In this document: positions 55,526-63,199 of the stretch, piece by piece | Layout of the letters: every line of letters begins with the position of its first letter | How positions within the stretch are numbered: the first letter of the stretch is position 1 | Source: Tranquillimonas alkanivorans | Lineage (GTDB): Bacteria; Pseudomonadota; Alphaproteobacteria; Rhodobacterales; Rhodobacteraceae | Reading direction: 5' to 3' | Assembly (NCBI RefSeq): GCF_900115595.1 | Contig: NZ_FOXA01000001.1 | Span: 62,001-126,000 of the forward strand | DNA: 64,000 nucleotides | The notes under the pieces: generated by a model | What the model saw: the letters and a program-made list of their open reading frames with translations, nothing else | What the model was told of the DNA's origin: nothing | Databases searched by the model: none | Made by a program: the position numbers and the translations under genes

Positions 55526-56005
55526 TTAATGGTCCATGTCGCCGTGGATGGCGAACTGATCGAGGCCGGCGGCCTCGGGCTTGATGGATCGGAAGCTTTC
55601 GCGCACGCCGACGTCGCTCAGTTCGCGCTGCACCGTCAAGAGCGTGTTCGGGTCGAAGTCGCCGCAGAGTTCGGCCATGTGGTCGAGTTCGTCGCGCGCA
55701 ACGCCCATCGCGGCCTCGACCGAGGGCGCGCCGTAGATGTCGACGAAGTGCTGCGCGAGATGGCGGGCGAGCGCCTCGACCTCGTGGGGCTCGATCTTGG
55801 TGATCGCGACGAAGGTCACTCGGCCGAAGGTCTCGACCCCCAGCCAGCCGTTCGAGAAGGCCTGCCGGGCCTTGCCGGTCAGGTCGGCCTCGGACCAGTT
55901 CGAGAACTCGAACCCGCCCGAGATGCACCACTCGCCCGTGCGCGCCGGGCTGTGGAAGACGTTCATGTCGCTCTCGTCGAAGTGGATCGCGCGGGCGAGG
56001 TTCAT
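55526..56005 (-). CDS. DUF6505 family protein (formate dehydrogenase cluster)
   Basis: A 159-aa soluble protein matching the small Rhodobacterales family I know as DUF6505. The start MNLARAIHFDESDMNVFHSPARTGEW and the middle EVEALARHLAQHFVDIYGAPS are its main features. There is no signal peptide and no Cys pair. Its start overlaps the stop of the DUF4444 gene by 4 bases (ATGA). It is the last gene of the mrp-side operon beside the formate dehydrogenase genes, so a role in maturation is likely but untested. Confidence 0.8.
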   Translation of the reverse strand: MNLARAIHFDESDMNVFHSPARTGEWCISGGFEFSNWSEADLTGKARQAFSNGWLGVETFGRVTFVAITKIEPHEVEALARHLAQHFVDIYGAPSVEAAMGVARDELDHMAELCGDFDPNTLLTVQRELSDVGVRESFRSIKPEAAGLDQFAIHGDMDH

Positions 56006-56718
56006 TGCGTGCCCTCCAGGAGCGTGGTCAGGGGAATGAGATGGGTGCCGGCGGCGTTCTTGAGCAGGAGGCCGAAAGCTTCGTCGGCGCCGAGCGCTTC
56101 GCCGGTGCGGCCGGCGACGGTGACGGTCTTGCCGGTGTCGTGCAGAAGGCCGGTCCACTCGGCATGGACGGGGCGGTTGCCCTCGTCGGTCCAGCGGTTG
56201 ATCCAGACCAGCGTATGGCGCGCCCAGGCCTCGAGCAGGTGGACGGGGTCGAGGTCGCCGCAGCCTTCCTCGTATAGCGCGGTCTCGTCCGGCGTTTCGC
56301 CCGGGGCCTCGGCCTCGCGCGAGAAGACGAGGTCCCAGCCGACGACGAGCCAGCCGGGGATTTCGTCCGGGTCGCTCGTGTCGGCGGCCATGCGCACGCC
56401 GCCGCAGCGCGCGCCGTTGACGCGGACGGGGCCCGACCAGTCGAGGTGGACGCCCACCTCGGGCGGGGCGAGCGCGCCGAGGGCGTTCTGCAGCCCCACC
56501 GCGCAGACCGGCAGCATCGCCACCGCCTGCGCCAGCGGCACGTCGGGGGCGAAGACGATGGCGGCGCGCAGCCGCTCGGCGGTTACGTTGTGCAGGATCA
56601 GGCCGCCGTCGCAGCCCTCCGCCGCCGCCTTGCGGGCCGCGGCGAAGGGGTCGGCGCCGAGCGTGGCGCGGCCCGACATCAGCGGCGGGAACGACGGCTC
56701 GGCCAGAGCGGTGCTCAC
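56002..56718 (-). CDS. biotin/lipoate-ligase-like protein with DUF4444
   Basis: A 238-aa protein. The N-terminal part resembles a biotin/lipoate A/B ligase fold (LPVCAVGLQNALGALAPPEVGVHLDWSGPVRVNGARCGGVRM), while the usual catalytic lysine motif is not evident. The C-terminal region carries the DUF4444-type segment (VHAEWTGLLHDTGKTVTVAGRTGEALGADEAFGLLLK). GTG at 56718 is the start; it forms a 4-base overlap with the mrp stop. Enzyme activity is uncertain; the ligase-like fold may bind or modify a cofactor for formate dehydrogenase. Confidence 0.8.
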   Translation of the reverse strand: MSTALAEPSFPPLMSGRATLGADPFAAARKAAAEGCDGGLILHNVTAERLRAAIVFAPDVPLAQAVAMLPVCAVGLQNALGALAPPEVGVHLDWSGPVRVNGARCGGVRMAADTSDPDEIPGWLVVGWDLVFSREAEAPGETPDETALYEEGCGDLDPVHLLEAWARHTLVWINRWTDEGNRPVHAEWTGLLHDTGKTVTVAGRTGEALGADEAFGLLLKNAAGTHLIPLTTLLEGTQ

Positions 56719-57779
56719 GCCTTGCCCTCCTCCACCAGCCGGCGGGCGACCTGGCGGAAGGCCTGTGCCTGCGGGCTGTCGGGCTTGGACACCACGATGG
56801 GCGCGCCCCCGTCCGAGGCCAGCCGGATGTCGAGGTGCAGCGGGATCTCGGCCAGGAGCGGCACGCCCAGCTTCTCGGCCTCGGTCGCGACGCCGCCATG
56901 GCCGAAGACGTGCTCTTCGTGACCGCACTTGGAACAGATGTGGGTGCTCATGTTCTCGATCATGCCGAGGATCGGCACCTTGAGCTGGTTGAACATGTCC
57001 ACGCCCTTGCGCGCGTCGATGAGCGCCACGTCCTGCGGCGTGCTGACGATGATGGCGCCCGAGACCTCGGCCTTCTGCGACAGCGTCATCTGCACGTCGC
57101 CGGTGCCGGGCGGCAGGTCGACGAGCAGAACGTCGAGCGCGCCCCACTGCACCTGGTTCATCATCTGCTGCAGCGCGCCCATCAGCATCGGCCCGCGCCA
57201 GACCACCGCCTGGCCCTCGTTCGTCATCAGGCCGATGGACATCATGGTGACGCCGTGGTTGCGCATCGGCAGGATGGTCTTGCCGTCGGGGCTGGCCGGG
57301 CGGCCGCTGACGCCCAGCATCCGGGGCTGGGACGGGCCGTAGACGTCGGCGTCGAGCAGGCCGACGCGGCGGCCCTCGGCCGCGAGCGCGCAGGCGAGGT
57401 TGGCCGAGACGGTGGACTTGCCAACGCCGCCCTTGCCGCTGGCGATGGCGACGATGCGGTCGATGCCGGGGAGCTTCTGCGGGCCCTGCGGCTCGGCCTT
57501 GCGCTGGGGCTTGAGCTCAGGCGGGGCCTTGGCGCTGTGGGCGGTCATCACCGCCGACACGCTCGACACGCCGGGCACGGCCTTGGCCTTGGCCTCGGCT
57601 TCGGCGCGGACGGGCTCCATCCGCTCGGCGGCCTGCGGGTTGACCTCGAGCACGAAGCGCACGGCGCCGTCGTTCACCGTCAGCGCGCGGACCATGCCCG
57701 CCGAGACGATGTCGGTGCCGCTGATCGGGTCCGCCACGCCCTTGAGCGCGGCCAGGATGTCTTCACGGGTGGCGGTCAC
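56715..57779 (-). CDS. Mrp/NBP35 ATPase, Fe-S carrier (ApbC type)
   Basis: A 354-aa P-loop NTPase that carries and transfers Fe-S clusters. An N-terminal DUF59-like domain is followed by a linker rich in Lys and Pro. The deviant Walker A motif is ASGKGGVGKST near residue 113, then DADVYGPSQPRMLG and DLPPGTGDVQMTLSQ. The C-terminal HICSKCGH (CxxC) holds the bridging cluster. Its setting beside several Fe-S proteins of a formate dehydrogenase cluster suggests it builds their clusters. It overlaps the DUF4444 gene by 4 bases. Confidence 0.94.
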   Translation of the reverse strand: MTATREDILAALKGVADPISGTDIVSAGMVRALTVNDGAVRFVLEVNPQAAERMEPVRAEAEAKAKAVPGVSSVSAVMTAHSAKAPPELKPQRKAEPQGPQKLPGIDRIVAIASGKGGVGKSTVSANLACALAAEGRRVGLLDADVYGPSQPRMLGVSGRPASPDGKTILPMRNHGVTMMSIGLMTNEGQAVVWRGPMLMGALQQMMNQVQWGALDVLLVDLPPGTGDVQMTLSQKAEVSGAIIVSTPQDVALIDARKGVDMFNQLKVPILGMIENMSTHICSKCGHEEHVFGHGGVATEAEKLGVPLLAEIPLHLDIRLASDGGAPIVVSKPDSPQAQAFRQVARRLVEEGKA

Positions 57780-57780
57780 G

Positions 57781-57981
57781 TCAGGAGCGCCCCTCGATCA
57801 TGCCCTCGACCACGTGCTCGACGTCGAGCCCCTCGACCGTCAGCACCATGCGGGCCCTGTAGGTCTTGCCGGCGGTCTCGGACTCGCCCTTTTCGCGCAT
57901 GGCCTCCTCGATCTTCTGCTGCGAGGTCACGCCGACCTGCTTGAGGAACTTCCTCATGCTCATGTTGAATTCGTCGCTCAT
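57781..57981 (-). CDS. DUF6494 small protein
   Basis: A 66-aa soluble protein matching a small family I know as DUF6494. It has the start MSDEFNMSMRKFLKQVGVTSQQKIEEAM and ends VVEGMIEGRS. It is probably a helical N-terminal half with a beta-hairpin (YRARMVLTVEGLDVEHV). ATG at 57981 was chosen because AGGAGGG lies 6-7 bases upstream and overlaps nothing; ATG at 57987 is too close to that site. It is the first gene of the leftward operon and ends 1 base before mrp. Function is unknown. Confidence 0.82.
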   Translation of the reverse strand: MSDEFNMSMRKFLKQVGVTSQQKIEEAMREKGESETAGKTYRARMVLTVEGLDVEHVVEGMIEGRS

Positions 57982-58071
57982 CCTCATCCCTCCTGTGGGT
58001 CGTGCCGAATTGACGCGGCGCGTGCCCCTCTCCTACCCTGCCCAAAGGCTTCGGGACAGGGAGGACCGCGC

Positions 58072-58809
58072 ATGCTTCTTCGCGCCGCCGCGACATGCGC
58101 CGCATTGTGGCTGCCGCTGGGTGCGGCGGCCGAGTCGTTCACCCTGTCGGCGCCCGCGGCGCTCGACGACAAGGGATTCCTCCAGTATCTCCTGCCGCGC
58201 TTCACGCTCAAGACCGGCAACCGTATCGAACGGGCCGACGAGGGCGCGGAGCTTGCGCTGGTGGCCGAGCCGCCGGGCACGCGGGTGTTCCGCGACGGCG
58301 AAAGGGTCTGGCGCCTGCGCGGCGACGGCGACGCGGACGGCGCGGCGGCGGACTTCGCGGACTGGATCACCTCGGACATCGGCATCCGCACCATCGAGAG
58401 TTTCGCGCCGGACGGCACGCCCGTCTATTCCGCCACGTTCGAGGAGGAGGAGACCGAGGCGGCGGTCGAATACGCGGGCGATCCCGACGAGGGCGAGGAC
58501 TTGTCGCTGGCGCTGTGCGGACGGTGCCACGTGGTGGGCGCGCGCAACCGGATGAAGGGGCTGGGCTCGACCCCGTCCTTCGGGGTCATGCGCACCTTCC
58601 CCGACTGGGAGGGGCGGTTCCTGGCGTTCTTCGCGCTCAAGCCGCACGGGGCGTTCACGGTGATCGAGGGTGTCACGCCGCCCTTCGACGACGCCCTGCC
58701 CCCGCCCATTGCGCCGGTCGAGATGACGCTGGACGAGTTGGACGCCATCGTGGCCTTCGTCGCCGGCATGGAGCCGGCCGACCTGGGCGCGCCGGTGCAG
58801 GCCCGCTGA
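58072..58809 (+). CDS. c-type cytochrome fused to a shortened TupA-like domain
   Basis: A 245-aa exported protein with a signal peptide (residues 1-20). Residues 21-120 look like the N- and C-terminal ends of a tungstate-binding protein: FTLSAPAALDDKGFLQYLLP resembles the TupA start, and AAADFADWITSDIGIRTIES resembles the closing helix. The middle lobe appears missing. The second half has one heme motif CGRCH (149-153) and Met residues for the distal ligand, and closes with DELDAIVAFVAGM. It is transcribed alone, divergent from the DUF6494-mrp operon. It may carry electrons or metal for formate dehydrogenase. The domain reading is an inference. Confidence 0.78.
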   Translation: MLLRAAATCAALWLPLGAAAESFTLSAPAALDDKGFLQYLLPRFTLKTGNRIERADEGAELALVAEPPGTRVFRDGERVWRLRGDGDADGAAADFADWITSDIGIRTIESFAPDGTPVYSATFEEEETEAAVEYAGDPDEGEDLSLALCGRCHVVGARNRMKGLGSTPSFGVMRTFPDWEGRFLAFFALKPHGAFTVIEGVTPPFDDALPPPIAPVEMTLDELDAIVAFVAGMEPADLGAPVQAR

Positions 58810-58814
58810 CGGCA

Positions 58815-60791
58815 TCAGTGGTCCCGGCGGTCCGAGTAGTAATCGTCGGTCGTGCGGGGCTTGCGCCGCTCGGGGCCCGCGAACGGGTTGTTCTGCGAGT
58901 GGTACTGCGCGCGCACGCGGCAATCGTCGCACATCTGGATCATGCGCGCCGCGTCGCCGGTGGCGAACATGGCGTGCTTGCCCGCGAGCTTTTCCATGAT
59001 CCGCTCGACCGTCGATTTCACGCCGAAGAGCGTGCCGCACTCGATGCAGGCGAAGGGCTCTTCCTCGTGCAGTACCTTCTGGGTCAGCGCCTCGTCCGCG
59101 AGGTTCAGGCGCGGCTCGAGCGCGATGGCGTCCTCGGGGCAGATGTTGGCGCACAGGCCGCACTGCAGGCAGGCATCCTCCTGGAACCTCAGCTGCGGCA
59201 GGTCGGGGTTGTCGCCCAGCGCACCCGACGGGCAGAGCGAGACGCAGGAGAGGCAGAGCGTGCAGGCGTCGGTGTCCACCAGCACCGCGCCATACGGGGC
59301 GCCTTCGGGCAGCGGTATGGGCTCGCGAATCTTCGTCGAAAATTCGCCGCCCGCGGCCAGCGCCTGCGCGGCGTTCCGCGCCACTTGGCGGCGGGTCCCC
59401 ATGGGCAAGATCGGGGTTTCGACCGGCGCGCCGGCCTCCGCACCGTAAAGCTGGTCGCACAGCGCGTCGGGGTCGAACGGGTCGAGAAGGCGCACCCGGC
59501 CCTCGCCCGCGATGGCGGCGGCCAGCTCGGTTTCCTTGTCCAGCGCATCGCGCTCGGTCGTAGGGGCGAGCAGCACGTCCACGCGGGTGAAGCCGGTGGC
59601 CAGCGCCGCCAGCATCTCGGCATGGCCGAAGCCCGCGATCGTGTCGAGGCCCAGCGGGATGACGTCGGCGGGCAGGCCGCGGCCGTAGCGCGCGGCGAGG
59701 CGGATCATCTGGTCGCCGTGGTTCGCGTCGTGGACCATCAGCTTCGGCGCGGTGCCGCCCGCGGCACGGAAGGCTCGCGACAGCGTCTCGATCCGGCGGA
59801 ACAGGTGGTCGACGGGCGGCGCGTCGTAGGCGATAGCGCCCGAGGGGCAGACCGCCGAGCATTCGCCGCAGCCCGCGCAGATCATCGGGTCGATCGACAC
59901 GTGTTCGCCCGCAGGCGTGATGGCGCCGGTGGGGCAGATGTCGAGGCAGCGGGTGCAGGCGGTCTTCTCGGCGCGGGAATGGGCGCAGAGCGGCTCGGTC
60001 AGGCGGACATAGAGCGGCTTTTCGAAGGTGCCGACGCGCTGGAGGGCGTCGCGCAGGACGGCCTGCACGCCGTTGGAGTCGCGCGGGTCGGCGCGCAGAT
60101 AGCCCTCGCGCTTGTGGGGCGCGGTGACCATGGGGGTGTCGCCGGTCAGGTCGATCAGGACGTCGCACTCGGATTGCGCGCCGTCGCGGGGCGGGCCGAA
60201 GGACAGATCGCCCCGGCCGCCGGGTTCAAGCTGCCGCAGCGCGTCGAGCGTGACCTCGAACCCGCCGAACGCGCCCGAGACGCGGCGGACGCGGCCGCGC
60301 ACGGTGTCGAAGCGGCGGTCGAGCGGCGGCTCGGCGGCGTCGGTCAGGCAGACGGTGACCGACAGGGCGTCGGCCAACGCCTCGGCCGCGGGGACGGCGA
60401 CGTCGGAGGCGCCGACGATCAGGCACAGCCCCTCGGACACCACGTCGAGGGTGCGGGTTTCGGGCCGGCGCAGCTGCGCTTCGGCCACCAGCGCGGCCAT
60501 CTTCGGGGTGGCGTCGGCCGACTCGTCGGACCAGCCGGCGCGATCGCGAATGTCGACAAATTCAGGTGGGTTTAGTCCGAGTTCCTCGGCCACCTCCTCG
60601 AAGCGCGCGCGCTCCTGCTGGCAGGCGATGACGGCGTCGCCGCGCTGGATGGCCTTGGCCGCCGAACTCATCTCACGCGTGCAGAGGGCGGTGTGCGTTC
60701 GCGAACACTTCAGCCCCGTGGCGTCCCCGAGCGCGTCGGCGTCGATCGGCTGCGAACCGGAACAGTCGCACAGAATCAGTTGCTTAGGCAT
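58815..60791 (-). CDS. multi-cluster ferredoxin-like protein of the formate dehydrogenase cluster
   Basis: A 658-aa soluble protein. The N-terminal LCDCSG pair (Cys8, Cys10) is followed by a CSRTHTALC segment. A first ferredoxin module has clusters at CTRCLDICP (279-287) and CAGCGECSAVCP (305-316). A second has CTLCLSCVSLCP (510-521) and CLQCGLCANICP (541-552). The C-terminus has a CIEC...CDDC pair (582-585, 621-624) that may bind zinc or iron. No flavin motif is obvious. It is convergent with the cytochrome gene. It is a good candidate for electron transfer partner or cluster scaffold for formate dehydrogenase. Confidence 0.85.
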   Translation of the reverse strand: MPKQLILCDCSGSQPIDADALGDATGLKCSRTHTALCTREMSSAAKAIQRGDAVIACQQERARFEEVAEELGLNPPEFVDIRDRAGWSDESADATPKMAALVAEAQLRRPETRTLDVVSEGLCLIVGASDVAVPAAEALADALSVTVCLTDAAEPPLDRRFDTVRGRVRRVSGAFGGFEVTLDALRQLEPGGRGDLSFGPPRDGAQSECDVLIDLTGDTPMVTAPHKREGYLRADPRDSNGVQAVLRDALQRVGTFEKPLYVRLTEPLCAHSRAEKTACTRCLDICPTGAITPAGEHVSIDPMICAGCGECSAVCPSGAIAYDAPPVDHLFRRIETLSRAFRAAGGTAPKLMVHDANHGDQMIRLAARYGRGLPADVIPLGLDTIAGFGHAEMLAALATGFTRVDVLLAPTTERDALDKETELAAAIAGEGRVRLLDPFDPDALCDQLYGAEAGAPVETPILPMGTRRQVARNAAQALAAGGEFSTKIREPIPLPEGAPYGAVLVDTDACTLCLSCVSLCPSGALGDNPDLPQLRFQEDACLQCGLCANICPEDAIALEPRLNLADEALTQKVLHEEEPFACIECGTLFGVKSTVERIMEKLAGKHAMFATGDAARMIQMCDDCRVRAQYHSQNNPFAGPERRKPRTTDDYYSDRRDH

Positions 60792-61070
60792 GAACTCGCC
60801 CCTTTTCGCGGATATTGGCCCACGCGTTCCCCGCAAGCGCAGGCCGGCGGGAAGAAAGTCACATATCGCCGCCGCGGTAAAGCCCTGCGCGGCCGGGGGC
60901 GCGGAGAATTGATCTGGACATCCCGGCACGCTAGAGGCAATTCGCGGCCCGGCAACGAACGGTAAGCTTCTGTATACTCTTCGGCAGAAAGATCTTGGCT
61001 GAGCGCGTGAGTCCCGTAATGATGGAAGACAAGAAGAAGGAGGGCCGCGTGCAGCGGCTTGGGAGGAAAC
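60792..61070. other. divergent intergenic region, ferredoxin gene / DUF3305 operon
   Basis: This 279-base gap contains a likely -10 (TATACT at 60973-60978) and no recognised regulator site. Near its right end a 20-codon ORF (61019-61081) overlaps the start of the DUF3305 gene. No RNA gene was seen. Confidence 0.45.
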
Positions 61071-61081
61071 TTGGCAGCTAG
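61019..61081 (+). other. possible 20-codon leader ORF upstream of DUF3305
   Basis: ATG ATG at 61019 opens a Lys/Glu-rich 20-aa frame (MMEDKKKEGRVQRLGRKLGS) that ends across the TTG start of the next gene. No clear ribosome site precedes it. It could be a translated leader, or chance. Confidence 0.3.
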
Positions 61082-61634
61082 CCGGTCGTCATCGCTCTCG
61101 ATGCCTGTCGGGGTCGTCGTTCGTCGACTGCCCGGCGTGACGCGTTGGGCGAAGTGGTCCTGGAAGGCGGTCGCCCTTCTGCCGGGCGCGGGTCCGGCGG
61201 ACTGGAGCGAGTTGCGCCGTGAAGGCGACGCCGTCGAGTACCACGCCGCCACGCTTCCGCTGGTGCTGTGGCGCACCGACACCGAGGCATACCTGCACGC
61301 GCTGGGCGCGCGGGTGCCGACAGTTGCCGTCGTCATGCGCCCCACCACCGATCCGCAGCGGCCGCTGGATGTGTTCCGCGTCACCGCATCGCCCTACGAG
61401 GCGCAGGATTACCAGGACAGCGGCGAAGAGATCGTCGAGCTCGTGCCGATGACCGCCGGGCTGCGCGCCTGGGTGCAGGATTTCTGCGACCGCCACCACG
61501 AGCACGAGCCCTTCGTGAAGCGCCGCCGCGGGCCGCGGATGGAGATGCGCGAAGAGGACGGCAAGGGCGATTCGCGGGTGCGCCAGATCTCGGACGTGTA
61601 TCGCGCGCCGCGCCCGAAGGAGCGGCTGCAATGA
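61071..61634 (+). CDS. DUF3305 family protein
   Basis: A 187-aa soluble protein. SMPVGVVVRRLPGVTRWAKWSWKAVALLPGAG at the N-terminus and the later LVLWRTDTEAYLHAL are the main family features of DUF3305. The protein is beta-rich, and its last third is charged. TTG at 61071 is the likely start: GGGAGG lies 4 bases upstream. ATG at 61101 has no ribosome site. DUF3305 is nearly always found beside formate dehydrogenase and DUF3306 genes. Function is unknown; a maturation role is inferred. It overlaps the DUF3306 gene by 4 bases. Confidence 0.83.
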   Translation: MAASRSSSLSMPVGVVVRRLPGVTRWAKWSWKAVALLPGAGPADWSELRREGDAVEYHAATLPLVLWRTDTEAYLHALGARVPTVAVVMRPTTDPQRPLDVFRVTASPYEAQDYQDSGEEIVELVPMTAGLRAWVQDFCDRHHEHEPFVKRRRGPRMEMREEDGKGDSRVRQISDVYRAPRPKERLQ

Positions 61635-62293
61635 GCCGGGGCGACTTCTGGTCCCGCCGCAAGGCGCGCGTCGCGGCCGAGGAACGCGCCGCGGCCGCCG
61701 CACGCGTGGCCGAGCTGGAGGCGCGGGAAGAAGAGACGCGCGAGGCCGAGGCCCGGGAGAAGACCGACGAGGAGATCCTTGCCGAGCTGGAGCTGCCCGA
61801 CCCCGACACGCTGAGCCCCGGTGACGACTTCAGCAAGTTCATGGCCCGGAAGGTGCCCGAGCGTCTGCGCCGCCGCGCGTTGCGCAAGCTGTGGACGTCG
61901 AACCCGGTGCTGGCCTGCGTGGACGGGCTGAACGATTACGACGACGACTACACGGTCGCGGCGGTGTCCGGCCCGGCGGTGCGCACGGCGTACCAGGTGG
62001 GCAAGGGCATGCTGCGCCACGTGCTCGAGACGACACCGCCCGAAACGCCGGCGGAAGAGGCCGTGCAGGTCGCCGCCGCCCCCGGCGCCGATACCGCACC
62101 GGCGGCCGCCGAAGACGTGCCTCCCGCCGAGGCCGATACAGATGCCGCCCCCGCGCCCGTCGCGGACGAGGTGCGCGACCCCGAAACGTCCCCCGCCCCG
62201 GCGCCCGAGACCGAGCCCGCCCCATTGGCGACCGGCCGCCGAATGCGCTTCACCTTCGCCGACGCAGGCGACCATCCCGCGGAGGACACATGA
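61631..62293 (+). CDS. DUF3306 family protein
   Basis: A 220-aa protein. The N-terminal half is a charged helix (residues 5-55, RRKARVAAEERAAAAARVAE onward) that could form a coiled coil. It is followed by the conserved LRRRALRKLWTSNPVLACVDGLNDYDDDYT, the hallmark of DUF3306. The C-terminal third is a low-complexity Ala/Pro/Glu/Asp linker (about residues 135-200), probably disordered. Coupled by ATGA overlaps to DUF3305 and to the TorD-like gene. Its function is unknown. Confidence 0.85.
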   Translation: MSRGDFWSRRKARVAAEERAAAAARVAELEAREEETREAEAREKTDEEILAELELPDPDTLSPGDDFSKFMARKVPERLRRRALRKLWTSNPVLACVDGLNDYDDDYTVAAVSGPAVRTAYQVGKGMLRHVLETTPPETPAEEAVQVAAAPGADTAPAAAEDVPPAEADTDAAPAPVADEVRDPETSPAPAPETEPAPLATGRRMRFTFADAGDHPAEDT

Positions 62294-62898
62294 GCGAAGC
62301 AGCAGCCGTGACAGACATCACCGAAGAAGACCGCCTCCGCGCGCAGCTTTACGACTTCCTGGCCATGCTTCTGGCGCATCCGCCGAACGCGGACCGGCTG
62401 AAGCAGACGGCGGGGCTGAGCGGCGACGACAGCGATCTGGGCCAGGCGATGCAGGCAATGGCCCGCGTTGCCGCCGCCACGTCCGAGACCGCCGTGCGGT
62501 CGGAGTTCAACAAGCTCTTCATCGGCCTGGGCCGGGGCGAGCTTCTGCCCTATGCCAGCTATTACCTGACTGGTTTCCTGAACGAGAAACCGCTTGCCCA
62601 GCTTCGCGCCGACATGGCGCGCAACCGCATCAGCCGCGCCCCCAACGTCTATGAGCCCGAGGACAACATCGCCTCGCTCCTGGAGATGATGGCGGGACTG
62701 ATCCTCGGCCGGTTCGGGGCGCCCGCGCCCCTGGACGAACAGAAGACGTTCTGGAACCGGCATATCGGCCCCTGGGCCGAACATTTCTTCACCGATCTCG
62801 AAGCTGCGAAGAACTCGGTCTTCTATGCGCCCGTCGGCACTGCCGGCCGGGTGTTCATGGGGATCGAGCGCGAAGGCTTCCGGATGCTTTCGGGCTGA
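62290..62898 (+). CDS. TorD/DmsD-family redox enzyme chaperone
   Basis: A 202-aa all-helical chaperone. EEDRLRAQLYDFLAMLLAHPP, EFNKLFIGLGRGELLPYASYYLTGFLNEKPLAQLRADM and EPEDNIASLLEMMAGLI are conserved TorD features. The family binds a Tat signal peptide or the apoprotein of a molybdoenzyme while the cofactor is inserted. Next to it are a Tat-signal protein and the formate dehydrogenase alpha gene, which are its likely clients. The start overlaps the DUF3306 stop by 4 bases. Confidence 0.92.
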   Translation: MSEAAAVTDITEEDRLRAQLYDFLAMLLAHPPNADRLKQTAGLSGDDSDLGQAMQAMARVAAATSETAVRSEFNKLFIGLGRGELLPYASYYLTGFLNEKPLAQLRADMARNRISRAPNVYEPEDNIASLLEMMAGLILGRFGAPAPLDEQKTFWNRHIGPWAEHFFTDLEAAKNSVFYAPVGTAGRVFMGIEREGFRMLSG

Positions 62899-62944
62899 CA
62901 CCGCCCATTCGCAACAACCCAGGTAGGACCAAGGAGACGCGAAA

Positions 62945-63133
62945 ATGAAAGAAAAACCCGAAGGCGCCAGCCGCCGCGACTTCCTGAAACTCGCATCCGT
63001 TTCGGCGCCCGCCGCCGTCGCCGCCGCGACCTTGCCCGCCACGCAGGCGGACGCGGCTGCCGAGATCAAGGCGGACGGCCGGATGCAGGACACGGCCCAC
63101 ACCCGCGCGTACTACGACAGCGCCCGGTTCTGA
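62945..63133 (+). CDS. small Tat-signal protein of the formate dehydrogenase cluster
   Basis: A 62-aa protein that is almost all Tat signal. The twin-arginine motif SRRDFLK is at residues 9-15, followed by a hydrophobic region (LASVSAPAAVAAATLPA) and a short mature part of about 25 residues (AAEIKADGRMQDTAHTRAYY). It matches the family annotated elsewhere as formate dehydrogenase region Tat target. A GGAG site precedes the ATG. How so short a mature part works is unknown. Confidence 0.88.
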   Translation: MKEKPEGASRRDFLKLASVSAPAAVAAATLPATQADAAAEIKADGRMQDTAHTRAYYDSARF

Positions 63134-63199
63134 GCGGCCCCGCGCCCCGGCGCCGCCCGATGGGGAGCGGCCCGGAGCGGCAACAGTGGAGTTAGAGAG

